Shown here: positions 7,740-15,136 of the stretch, one piece after another
How the letters are laid out: each line of letters begins with the position of its first letter
Numbering within the stretch: the first letter of the stretch is position 1
Assembly (NCBI GenBank): GCA_049513975.1
Contig: JBEKVM010000120.1
Span: 1 to 16,873 of the forward strand
Source: JBEKOF01 sp049513975
GTDB taxonomy: Bacteria > Verrucomicrobiota > Verrucomicrobiia > Limisphaerales > Palsa-1400
DNA: 16,873 bases
Direction of reading: 5' to 3'
Translations under genes and position numbers: made by a program
Notes under the pieces: model-generated
Told to the model about the DNA's origin: nothing
The model's database searches: none
The model's input: the letters and a program-made list of their open reading frames with translations, nothing else

Positions 7740-7754
7740 GAAGGAAAACCTCGC

Positions 7755-8150
7755 CTAAAAGTTGACTCCTGACTGTAAAATGATGTTGGTGTAAGGCGTG
7801 CATTCACCGGTCCGGATAATCGCCTTTGCATCCTTGGTCAATCTCTTGAATTCTTCGTGACTGACAAGCTCAAAGGGAATGCCTTTTGTGAGCGCAACTA
7901 TTTCTTGATGCATTGACGGGCTTTTCGTGACGATCTCCCGGGCCAGAATGATCTTCTCCACCACCAGTTCGTTCAACAGCGGCTTCAGAACATCCATGAA
8001 TCTCACGACGCCTTTGGTAACGGAAAGGTCAATCCGTTCGACATTTTTATCAATGGGCAGGCCGACGTCGCAAACGACAATCCGGTCGGTATGCCCGAGG
8101 GCTCCCATAATCTTCAGCAAATCCTGATTTAAGATACCGTCTTTTTTCAT
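7755..8150 (-). CDS. rbsD: D-ribose pyranase
   Basis: RbsD interconverts the pyranose and furanose forms of D-ribose (and beta-allopyranose) so that ribokinase receives the furanose. From ATG 8150 the protein is 131 residues, the family's usual length, starting MKKDGILNQ, the typical RbsD opening. His20 in ALGHTD is the catalytic histidine position of E. coli RbsD. GLPID, the RIDLSVTKGV strand and the C-terminal YTNIILQSGVNF, which supplies the conserved Tyr and Asn of the active site, are all present. A GTG four codons upstream (8162) is in frame but less likely. It forms a two-gene operon with rbsK. No ribose ABC transporter, permease or LacI-type regulator is visible in the window, so either uptake is encoded elsewhere or ribose comes from nucleosides. 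Confidence 0.93.
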   Translation of the reverse strand: MKKDGILNQDLLKIMGALGHTDRIVVCDVGLPIDKNVERIDLSVTKGVVRFMDVLKPLLNELVVEKIILAREIVTKSPSMHQEIVALTKGIPFELVSHEEFKRLTKDAKAIIRTGECTPYTNIILQSGVNF

Positions 8151-8165
8151 AGCCTTATGCACTCA

Positions 8166-8194
8166 GTATTAGATGCTTTTAAACACTTACGCAA
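8166..8194 (-). promoter_or_regulatory. Possible promoter of rbsD-rbsK
   Basis: Reading the - strand, TTGCGT (8194-8189) is followed after exactly 17 bases by TAATAC (8171-8166), 3/6 matches to each sigma-70 hexamer. It would start transcription only about 8 bases before the rbsD ATG, giving an almost leaderless message. The spacing is good but the hexamers are weak, so this is a low-confidence candidate. Confidence 0.2.
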
Positions 8195-8254
8195 GGCCCC
8201 ACATCGCTCCAGACGCGGATTTGTGCCAATCGTAAGCAAGCACGTAAAGATCAA

Positions 8255-9342
8255 TCAGGGGCCACGAGCTGCCATTTTCAGATGGGCATACGGCGGTATG
8301 GTCCGCAGCCGCAGATCCTCCACGGGATGGCCAATGGTGAAGTGATATAGGCTCTGCCAATCATGTCCCTTCAAAAGGAGCGCGCGGTGCAACTCGTCAT
8401 CAAAATAGCAGCCAATCCCCGTCCCTCGTATTCCAGCAGCCTCCGCGGCCTGATAAAGTGATTGGCCGATCATTCCGGTCTCCCAGAACAGCTCCCGCCA
8501 AGCCGAGGCGCCGCGTTCCCGTAAGATCGGTTCGAACCGCGCCAGCATGCCGAGGCTGAATGCACCATCGGCGGCAACGTCCTGATGGCACGAAAGGGTC
8601 CGCGCAAAATCGCGCAGGTCTCCCCGGCCTAAACGCCAGAGTGGCACCATGGGGGCCGTGCCCGCAGGACTTCCCAAGCGGGGACGTCATGAAAAGAGTG
8701 TCGCAAAGCCTCCGCCTCGGCTGGCGCGCGAAGCCAGAGGTACATGCCGCGATCCAGTCCCTTGACCCGAAGATCGAACAAAACCAAGTGTATCCGAGGC
8801 GAAAACGGCCACGCATCAAACGGCGGGGTGAATGCGCGCGGTGACGCAGTATCCAGAATGGCCAGACACTTTTCACCCGTGATACTTGTGACGCCGTCGA
8901 AATCCACCGCACTGAGGCGCTGGCGGATTAGTTGACCGGACGATTGGGCGCAGGCGGGCGGCGAGGGCGGCGGCCACGAACCCTGGACGAAGGATTCACC
9001 CACTATTGGTGCTTTTCGCTCCGAGACCGCAATGGCTTCATCAACCACCGGCCACCCTACATGGGAATGGCTCAATTGGCGGCGCAAGTGCGCGTGAGCA
9101 TGCGCCGGATAGACGTGCAATTCGACACGGCCTATCCGTGGCAAGAAGTGTTTCGGCTCTGCCAGCGGCGCTTGCAAGCCTTGGGCCGCGCCAGTGGCTG
9201 AGGCCTCGCGATCCAAAGCGTGAGCCGTGCGGATCAAAACGATTCGTGGCTGGCGCAGCACGCCCCGAATTCCGAAAAACCACCATCGCGCCGCCGGTGC
9301 GCCCTCAGCGGGGCAGCCACCGCCCTTGTCGCGCGAAATCAC
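8255..9342 (-). pseudogene. Broken SagB-type nitroreductase (N-terminal lobe missing, frameshift near 8651)
   Basis: Two - strand frames together spell the C-terminal half of a two-lobe SagB/ThcOx-type nitroreductase, a flavoprotein oxidoreductase family. Frame one, recognisable from about 9075, gives LSHSHVGWPVVDEA, then IRQRLSAVDFDGVTSI, PRIHLVLFDLRVKGLDRGMYLW and AWEVLRARPP. The match then jumps to frame two at 8650: MVPLWRLGRGDLRDFARTLSCHQDVAADGAFSLGMLARFEP, LFWETGMIGQSLYQAAEAAGIRGTGIGCYFDD and QSLYHFTIGHPVEDLRLRTIPPY. The switch fits loss of one base in the C-run (G5 on +, 8651-8655). Upstream of 9075 the frame does not resemble the family and reaches a stop at 9370, so the first lobe (roughly 250 residues in relatives) is gone. 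A sequencing error could explain the frameshift but not the missing lobe. Confidence 0.75.
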
Positions 9343-9557
9343 CCGGCTGCTCGGAAAGATCTGGACTTTTTACCCTTAAAAACAGCTATTAAACCGAACT
9401 ATGGAACTCGCAGGTTAGGATGAAGCGGACTGGACGGAACGACCAGCTCAGGAATGAATTGATGTTCTACCGCCTGCGGTTGGTGGTTGAGCAAACACAT
9501 GACATCCCCAGACCTTTATGCCATCCTCTGGGAATGGACCTTTGCAGCCCGCAATCC

Positions 9558-10691
9558 ATGAAATCATTGACGCGGAAATTCTCAAGCGCGGCGCCCAGCC
9601 TTCTCGCCGCCCTGCTCATGGCAGCAACCCACTGTCAGGCCCAGGCACCCACGGCGGGCGCAAACGCCTCGAACATGCCTCCTCCCCTTCCCGTCGTTGG
9701 AGTGCAGATTCTCAACAACCAGAACCAGCCCGTTCGTTTGCGGGGCGTCAATGCCGCCAGCCTGGAATGGACCAGCACCGGCGAGGGACACATTCTCAAG
9801 ACGCTCAACGTCGCCATTCAAGACTGGCAGGTCAACATTATCCGCCTGCCGCTTTGCCAGGATCGCTGGTTCGGCAAGGCGCCCGAACAGGCCGATGGCG
9901 GGAAAGCCTACCGCGATTTGGTGCATCAGGCGGTGGACACCTGCGCGACGCAAAGATGCTACATCATTTTGGATTTGCATTGGTCGGATTGCAATGAATG
10001 GGGCGTGAACATCGGCCAGCATTCGATGCCCGACACGAACAGCCTGATGTTCTGGAAGGACTTTGCGCCGGTCTACGCGAACCAGCCTGCGGTCCTTTAC
10101 GATTTATATAACGAGCCGCACGACATTTCCTGGGATGTTTGGCTCAAAGGGGGCACGGTGACCGACCGGCCCAACACCCGTGGCGGCGGTCCGGCGCGAA
10201 CTTACGAGGCTGCGGGGATGCAGACCCTGCTGGATGCCGTTCGCGCCACGGGCGCCAGCAATGTCGTCATCGCCGGGGGCCTGGATTGGGCCTACGACAT
10301 GTCCGGATTTCTTGAGGGCCGGCAGCTATCCGATCCCCACGGCAACGGCGTCATTTATGCCAACCACTGCTACGACAACAAGGGTGACAGCGTGGATGCG
10401 TGGATCGGGAAGCTGGACAAGGCGGCGGCCAAAGCGCCGGTGATCGTGAGCGAATTTGGCGGCAGCTCCGGGCCGAGCAGGAGGGTGCCGGCCGACAACT
10501 GGCTCCTGCATGTCCTGCAAGCCATTGACGATCATCGGTGGTCCTTTACCGCGTGGGACCTCCATGCCGCCGCCGGACCGACGCTGATATCGGACTGGAA
10601 CTACACACCGTCGCCGCGTTTCGGAGTCTATGTCAAACAGGAATTGGCCGGGACATTGCCCAAGTACACGCCGCCAGCGCCAGCCCCGTAG
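9558..10691 (+). CDS. Secreted glycoside hydrolase family 5 (cellulase-like)
   Basis: The protein is 377 residues from ATG 9558, chosen because it starts a good signal peptide (MKSLTRKFSSAAPSLLAALLMAATHCQA, cleavage near CQA-QA). The open frame reaches back to 9420, but the extra residues look non-coding. GH5 landmarks occur in order: NQPVRLRGVNAASLEW (56-71), NIIRLPLCQDRW, YIILDLHWSD (135-144), the acid/base Glu186 in YDLYNEPH, YANHCYD (267-273), the nucleophile Glu299 in IVSEFG, and the aromatic platform SFTAWDLH near 329-336. Both catalytic glutamates are present, so the enzyme should be an active retaining endo-beta-glycosidase, probably on beta-1,4-glucan or a related glycan. The subfamily and exact substrate cannot be read from sequence alone. 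A Pro-rich tail ends the protein; no carbohydrate-binding module is visible. Confidence 0.9.
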   Translation: MKSLTRKFSSAAPSLLAALLMAATHCQAQAPTAGANASNMPPPLPVVGVQILNNQNQPVRLRGVNAASLEWTSTGEGHILKTLNVAIQDWQVNIIRLPLCQDRWFGKAPEQADGGKAYRDLVHQAVDTCATQRCYIILDLHWSDCNEWGVNIGQHSMPDTNSLMFWKDFAPVYANQPAVLYDLYNEPHDISWDVWLKGGTVTDRPNTRGGGPARTYEAAGMQTLLDAVRATGASNVVIAGGLDWAYDMSGFLEGRQLSDPHGNGVIYANHCYDNKGDSVDAWIGKLDKAAAKAPVIVSEFGGSSGPSRRVPADNWLLHVLQAIDDHRWSFTAWDLHAAAGPTLISDWNYTPSPRFGVYVKQELAGTLPKYTPPAPAP

Positions 10692-11091
10692 AATTTTGAA
10701 TTTGGAATGAAGCTGCACCATCTTTCGGCTGCACATTGCGTGCAATTGGTGATCTCTGAGAAAAGGCACGCGAAGCCAGGATATTTGATTGCACCACTAC
10801 TGGATCTGCGTTGCGTTGGGGTGAAGGGATCTTGGTCGGCGGTGAGACGGCTGACGGAATCCGATCTTGGGCCGCGTTGCAACCAGGAGTGGAGCAGACG
10901 GATTGCACGATTGAGCCGGGCTTCGCGCATTGTTGGAGATCAACGGTACACCTGGTCAAAGCCATGCGAGCCTCCAGCCTGGTTGTCGAGGCTGTCGTCC
11001 GAGGGGCGAAGCGATTGAGCAAGTGATGGCTCAGGCCGTCTGACCAAATCGACTACTGTGCCAGAATGAACCGCCACGCTTTTTACTGAAA
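10692..11091. other. Gene-free spacer between the GH5 gene and the repeat-protein gene
   Basis: These 400 bases contain open frames on both strands (for example - 10633-11022 and + 10811-11026), but none shows a recognisable domain, signal peptide or ribosome-binding site. No clear terminator follows the GH5 stop. The promoter of the downstream repeat-protein gene should lie here; I see no convincing hexamers. Confidence 0.45.
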
Positions 11092-12012
11092 ATGAGTGGG
11101 AAATCGAGCCAGAACAGTTTGAACCGGAGATGCGGCGCCCTTTTCGGGAAGGTGAGCGATGCGGAGTTGGCCCGGCGCACGGGGAAATCCCGCGGCTATG
11201 TCAAGAAGCTCCGGCTGGACAAGGGCATCCATCTCCAACGGCCAGATCGTCCCTGGACCGCCAAGGACGAGCGGTTGTTGGGAAAATATACAGATCGGGA
11301 GGTTGCCCGCACGCTGGCGCGAAAGGTGAACGAAGTGGCCCGGCGCCGGCGGGCATTGGGCCGGCCACCCGCCGGGTCCCACTATGATCTGTGGACTGAT
11401 TCGGAACGGCAGTTGTTGGGAACAGGGCCGGATCGTGAAATCGCCCGCGTTCTGGGCCGCTCCCTGGCCTCCGTGCAGTGCGAGCGGGCGAGATTGAAAG
11501 TGCCGTTGCAGGTTTCGGCCGTTCCCCAATGGAGCAGAAAGCAAATCGGATTGCTGGGGACAAAGTCGGATGAAGAAGTCGCCCGTCGCCTCAACAAGAC
11601 TCCGGCTGCTGTTTTCGCGAAACGGAAAAGACTCGGCATTCCGGCGCATGTGCCTCAATCCCGGGTTTGGACGCCAGCGGAAATTGGGCTGCTGGGAAAG
11701 GCGTCAGACCAGAAAACGGCCAAACGACTGGGCCGTTCCCTCGACGCAGTTCGGGCGGCGCGGAAAACATTCGGGATCAAGAACCTGTTTCTTATGGTCA
11801 GCCCGTGGAGCGAGTGGGAGAAGAAGTTGGTAGGGACGGAACCCGACAGGGTAGTCGCCCAAAAACTTGGGCGCACGTTGAGATCGGTCATTCATAGGCG
11901 CCATTCGCTTGGACTTCCACCGTTTCGGCCAATATCTATGCCATCGGAAGAGGGAACGGTGTGGGTGGGGTCGAGAATCGTCACATTGTACGCCAGGAAA
12001 TCGGCGCGATAG
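11092..12012 (+). CDS. Tandem 46-residue helical (Myb/HTH-like) repeat protein, 3' end probably replaced
   Basis: This 306-residue basic protein consists almost wholly of tandem units. Five units start with Trp at residues 55, 101, 147, 193 and 239, an exact 46-residue period. The consensus reads W-[ST]-x3-[ED/I]-x2-LLG-x3-D-x-x-[VI]-A-[RK]-x-LGR-[ST]-x-x-[SA]-V-x-x-x-R-x-x-LGIP. A sixth, N-terminal unit (residues 10-48) lacks the Trp and is one residue shorter. Each unit looks like two or three helices with a conserved Trp and Arg-rich last helix, resembling Myb/SANT or small HTH domains, so a string of DNA-contacting modules is the natural inference. Related tandem-repeat proteins occur in Verrucomicrobiota as hypothetical proteins. 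Repeat character stops at residue 280 (base 11931); residues 281-306 are read antisense through a GH28 remnant, so the original C-terminus seems lost. Confidence 0.8.
   Translation: MSGKSSQNSLNRRCGALFGKVSDAELARRTGKSRGYVKKLRLDKGIHLQRPDRPWTAKDERLLGKYTDREVARTLARKVNEVARRRRALGRPPAGSHYDLWTDSERQLLGTGPDREIARVLGRSLASVQCERARLKVPLQVSAVPQWSRKQIGLLGTKSDEEVARRLNKTPAAVFAKRKRLGIPAHVPQSRVWTPAEIGLLGKASDQKTAKRLGRSLDAVRAARKTFGIKNLFLMVSPWSEWEKKLVGTEPDRVVAQKLGRTLRSVIHRRHSLGLPPFRPISMPSEEGTVWVGSRIVTLYARKSAR
11254..11931 (+). repeat. Five in-frame 138-bp units encoding the 46-residue repeats
   Basis: The units begin at 11254, 11392, 11530, 11668 and 11806, each at the Trp codon and exactly 138 bp apart; the fifth is cut at about 11931. 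The conserved amino acids are strong but the DNA of the units differs clearly, so the array is old and maintained at protein level rather than a recent tandem duplication. Confidence 0.8.
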
Positions 12013-12140
12013 AGGATGTGGATACATCAGACCGCCTGGTTCTGGAGGTGCAGTTCCTTTCCGGCGGTGTTGGTGCAGTTGCTGAAGAGGGCGAGACGAG
12101 GACGGTTGGAGTCGGCGGTGACAAGTTTGAGCGGCGGTGG
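11931..12140 (-). pseudogene. Remnant of a GH28 (polygalacturonase-like) glycosidase
   Basis: On the - strand one frame reads LKLVTADSNRPRLALFSNCTN, then TAGKELHLQNQAV, a TGA stop (12029-12027), and in the same frame CIHILYRADFLAYNVTILDPTHTVPSSDGIDI. This matches the GH28 right-handed beta-helix: RP-R-L-x-x-F-x-x-C-x-N, L-x-N-x-x-x-[FW]-x-[IL]-H, N-V-T-I-x-x-P and the active-site S-x-[ND]-T/S-DGID. The third Asp-rich motif and the catalytic-domain C-terminus should follow DGID, but homology ends at 11931, exactly where the + strand repeat protein's unit ends. It is therefore a fragment truncated at both ends with an internal stop. Such enzymes cleave alpha-galacturonic or related linkages in pectin. 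The premature stop alone could be an error, but the truncation could not. Confidence 0.65.
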
Positions 12141-12250
12141 GTTGTCCGGGATGGGGGTAAGGACGGTGCGCAGGCCTGAACGGCGCGTTGCGGGACAGCG
12201 CCACCGCCGGCCTGCCGGCCATCGCAGTCTCGCCGACCCAGGGCAAGCGG

Positions 12251-13642
12251 CTAATCTTCAGCTTCGATTCCATTAAGCAGCGGCGTTGGGAAAGATGAAA
12301 TGCCTGGCGTCTCTCCCGTGAGGCCGGAGGAAGGCGCGCCTTGAGCGGCGGGATTGCTGCCCGGCTTGCCAAGTTTATCGAACGCGATTTTGTAGCCCAA
12401 ATTTCTGGGGATATTCCACCACAGACCAGTCCGGGACCGCCCCAGGAGCCGCCGGGAAATGGAACTCAACGAGTAAAATTGTTTCGTGACCCATTCGACT
12501 CCCGTCTGCAATTGATCCTGCGTCATCAGCCGGGGTCGAAAGACGACATCTGTCCTCGCGTTGTATTTCGACCAGTCGCGCGTCAGAATCCGGTCCTCCG
12601 CCTCCAGCTTGCGAAAAATGGGCGTTCCTGGAAAGGGTGTGAGACTTCCAATTGAGGCCACATCCACTCCCGCCTGCTCCAGGAACTCGAGCGTGCGTTC
12701 AAATACGGTGACGTCGTCGTGGTCAAAACCAAAAACCAAACCGGCCTGCACGGCGATGCCGGCGTCGTGGAGCCTCTTTATGCCGTCCAGGTAGCGTTGG
12801 GGTTTGTTGAAGCCCTTGCCGGTCTCTCGAAGGCTGGCCCGTGAAATGGACTCCAAACCGATGAAGAGCGCCTCGCAGCCGCTCGCGGCGGCGAGTTGGA
12901 TGAGATCTTCGTGGTCCACAATGTTGAAGGTGGCCTGGCTGGTCCATCGCTTGCGCAACGGAATCAGGCCGCGAAAAAGCTCGCGGGCGTAATCCAGGTT
13001 TCCGATGAGGTTGTCGTCCCAGAAAATCAGCGCTTTCTCCCGGATCGCGGCGGCTTCCGCGATCACCTCATCGCTGGGGCGGCAGCGATGTTGGTGATGA
13101 TAGAAGTGCGGCAGCATGCAGTAACCACAAGCGTGAGGGCAACTCCGCGTGGCGATGAGAACTCCGCGCCCATAAGCCCGCCGTTCGATATGTTCCCGGC
13201 GCGCCCAGGGCAACCCCGCCAACGAAGGCGCGGTCGCCGCCTGATAGAAGCGTTGGGGCCGGCCTTCTCGAAAATCCCGCAGAAGTGCGGGCCAGACCCC
13301 CTCGGCTTCGCCGATCAAAACGCTGTCGGCGTGCTGGACCGCTTCCTCCGGGAGCAGCGTGGGATGCGGGCCACCCAGCACGACCTTGACCCCGCGCGCA
13401 CGAAACTCATCCGCGACTTCATAGGCGTGAGGCGCGGAACAGGTGGTCGTGGTGATGCCAACGAGGTCAATGGCGCGGCTGTAGTTAACAGGACTGACGA
13501 TTTCATCCGTGTGATGGATTTCAACGTCCCTCGGCGTGAGCGCCGCGAGAAGCGGCATGGTCAACTGCGGAAACCGGATCAGCCGCCCTTTGCGCATCCA
13601 TAAGGTCGCTGGTCCTTCCGCAGTGATCAACTCCAGCCTCAT
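12251..13642 (-). CDS. B12-binding-domain radical SAM protein
   Basis: The protein is 463 residues. Residues 1-130 form a Rossmann-like cobalamin-binding domain (LVGITTTTCSAPHAYEVADEFRARG, then VKVVLGGPHPTLLPEEAVQHADSVLIGEAEGVWPALL). The radical SAM core follows, with the [4Fe-4S] ligands Cys168, Cys172 and Cys175 in RSCPHACGYC. ALIFWDDNLIGN, EALFIGLESIS and IAVQAGLVFGFDHDD are the usual later strands of the barrel. The variable C-terminus carries no extra domain. Relatives include cobalamin-dependent methyltransferases and the BchE/HpnJ-like group acting on tetrapyrroles, lipids or antibiotics; the exact reaction is not readable here. The B12 domain has no DxHxxG motif, as is common in this class. 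There is no Shine-Dalgarno sequence. It is divergent from the PAP2 gene, with 199 bases between the two starts. Confidence 0.88.
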   Translation of the reverse strand: MRLELITAEGPATLWMRKGRLIRFPQLTMPLLAALTPRDVEIHHTDEIVSPVNYSRAIDLVGITTTTCSAPHAYEVADEFRARGVKVVLGGPHPTLLPEEAVQHADSVLIGEAEGVWPALLRDFREGRPQRFYQAATAPSLAGLPWARREHIERRAYGRGVLIATRSCPHACGYCMLPHFYHHQHRCRPSDEVIAEAAAIREKALIFWDDNLIGNLDYARELFRGLIPLRKRWTSQATFNIVDHEDLIQLAAASGCEALFIGLESISRASLRETGKGFNKPQRYLDGIKRLHDAGIAVQAGLVFGFDHDDVTVFERTLEFLEQAGVDVASIGSLTPFPGTPIFRKLEAEDRILTRDWSKYNARTDVVFRPRLMTQDQLQTGVEWVTKQFYSLSSISRRLLGRSRTGLWWNIPRNLGYKIAFDKLGKPGSNPAAQGAPSSGLTGETPGISSFPTPLLNGIEAED

Positions 13643-13841
13643 TCCAGGAGGCGGGGTCCGGCCTTTTTATGAGGTCCCAAAATTTCTGGAAGCAGTATTG
13701 ACACCTTGCGTATTATCATGCGAGGCAATGCAGAGGTCAATTAGATTGTAATTTGAGTTCATTTGCTTGTGAACTGGAAGGGTTTCGGCGACCGCGCTGC
13801 CCGCGCTTTAAAAATTCGTGCGACAGGCTGCGGGCGCCACT

Positions 13842-14528
13842 ATGATCGGCGCCGTGTCTGGATTATTTTATCGGCTGCCTCGGAATGTCATTGCGATTTT
13901 CAGCGGGCGCAATCTTCTGTGGCACGCGGCAGCCATCGCTTTGACGATCGTGATCGTCACCTCCGGCGGTGATTGGGCTTATTATCGGTGGACACGGGCA
14001 GGGACGTTCTTTGTGCTGGCCCGCCCGGCTCTCGGCCTCGGCATGTTAATGCCAGTCCTGTGGCCTTTGGCCCTTTTGGTTTCCGGCCTGGCCTTGAAGA
14101 ACCGGCGACTCATCACGACCGCTTGGGCTTTGGGGCAGGCAGCCCCTCTCGGTTATCTGATCACTTCTTGCTACAAAGCGCTAACCGGACGTCGTCCGCC
14201 GCCATTTCACGGACATGTTGGAACGCTTGCCCTTGGCGGCACTGCGCTGACGGACTCCAGCCACGGCTTCCAATTTGGCTTTCTGAAAGGCGGCATTTTT
14301 TGGGGTTGGCCGTCGGGGCACACCACCGTGGCGTTTTCCATGGCGATCTGCCTGATCATGCTTTATCCCAAGAACAAAGCAATTGTCTTCTGCGCTTTGG
14401 TTTACGCTTTTTACGTCGGGTTCGCCGTCTCTGTGACAATCCATTGGTTTTCCGAATTCGCCGCCGGAGCCATTATCGGCAGCGCGATCGGAATGACGGT
14501 TGGCAGAGGCTTCAGAACCCAATCATGA
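13842..14528 (+). CDS. PAP2-family integral membrane phosphatase
   Basis: The protein is 228 residues from ATG 13842; an in-frame GTG at 13818 would add eight residues. Several membrane segments are visible (about 25-40, 67-85, 94-110, 163-175, 180-198 and 206-220). The PAP2 triad of motifs is present in a divergent form: KALTGRRPP (112-120) for KxxxxxxRP, WPSGHTT (156-162) for PSGH, with the catalytic acid/base-type His160, and SVTIHWFSEFAAG (197-209) for SRxxxxxHxxxD, with His201 as the expected nucleophile and Glu in place of the last Asp. The family removes phosphate from lipid phosphates such as phosphatidic acid or undecaprenyl diphosphate, with the active site facing outwards. The divergent motif 1 and the lack of a canonical Ser-Arg pair resemble a PAP2 subgroup sharing FWGWPS-x-HTT, so I still expect activity. 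The substrate is unknown. Confidence 0.88.
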   Translation: MIGAVSGLFYRLPRNVIAIFSGRNLLWHAAAIALTIVIVTSGGDWAYYRWTRAGTFFVLARPALGLGMLMPVLWPLALLVSGLALKNRRLITTAWALGQAAPLGYLITSCYKALTGRRPPPFHGHVGTLALGGTALTDSSHGFQFGFLKGGIFWGWPSGHTTVAFSMAICLIMLYPKNKAIVFCALVYAFYVGFAVSVTIHWFSEFAAGAIIGSAIGMTVGRGFRTQS

Positions 14529-14609
14529 GAGCCTCGCCGACACTGATTGACCAGGTTGTTTGAATCGGTGAGACTGAAAACTGTGCCATTTGATGGATTG
14601 GCAGCATTG

Positions 14610-14966
14610 CTATTTGTTAGCCCTGTCCCTTTGGGTGCCAGAAACAAGGTCGAGATTTGAGATGATTGATTGGCGGGGATTTGCCTGAAAGGTCCATTTC
14701 TTCTGCTTCTGCCGACGATTCCAGGCCAGCAGCGTGGCCGGCCTGGCGATGGAAATGACTTCGGCCAGTCGATCCTTAATCCTGAGTCCGTACCGGACAA
14801 GAGTGCGCCGGTCCGCCTCGGTCAAGGGCACACGGGCGCCCAATTTGCTGCGAAGAATCTTGTTTTCCTGCCGCAAGTAATCGTTTTCCAAGGCCAAATC
14901 GCGGCTGAAAAGCTGCTGAACCTTTGCGATCAACGAATTGGCCGAATGCTGGGAACTGCTGTTCAT
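14610..14966 (-). pseudogene. Truncated IS3/IS481-like transposase N-terminus
   Basis: From ATG 14966 (an in-frame upstream extension to 15104 looks non-coding) the protein begins MNSSSQHSANSLIAKVQQLFSRD. It continues LALENDYLRQENKILRSKLGARVPLTEADRRTLVRYGLRIKDRLAEVISIARPATLLAWNRRQKQKKWTF. This is the leader of rve-type integrase transposases: a leucine-rich E-N-x-x-L-R helix, a short HTH-like LT-x-x-[DE]-R-R-x-L segment and the RP-x-T-[LI]-L-x-W linker. After KKWTF (about 14691) the resemblance ends, and 25 unrelated residues lead to a stop. The DDE integrase core, about two thirds of such proteins, is absent from the window. It is therefore a decayed insertion sequence stump; I found no terminal inverted repeats around it. 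Confidence 0.65.
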
Positions 14967-15136
14967 CGGCGACAGCATAAAGCCATCGGCGAACGGCGCG
15001 AATTCAAACGCGTTCTGCGATTCATTTTGGGAGCAGATGAATTTCTGCAATCGACGGGCCATTATGCCTATCTTTGCTGTCTCTGGCCAATTTTGACCCC
15101 GCAATCATATGATACCCGCGAACACGACCGCGCCAA

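Noticed and set aside
8529..8538. GGTTCGAACC, resembling a tRNA T-arm
   Set aside because: It lies inside the readable nitroreductase frame and no acceptor, D or anticodon stem surrounds it.
10811..11026. 71-codon + strand frame (and an overlapping - strand frame) between the GH5 and repeat-protein genes
   Set aside because: No recognisable domain, both strands are equally open, and there is no start context.
11961..12179. Acidic 72-codon + strand frame after the repeat protein
   Set aside because: It is the antisense shadow of the GH28 remnant; the - strand frame is the one with family motifs.
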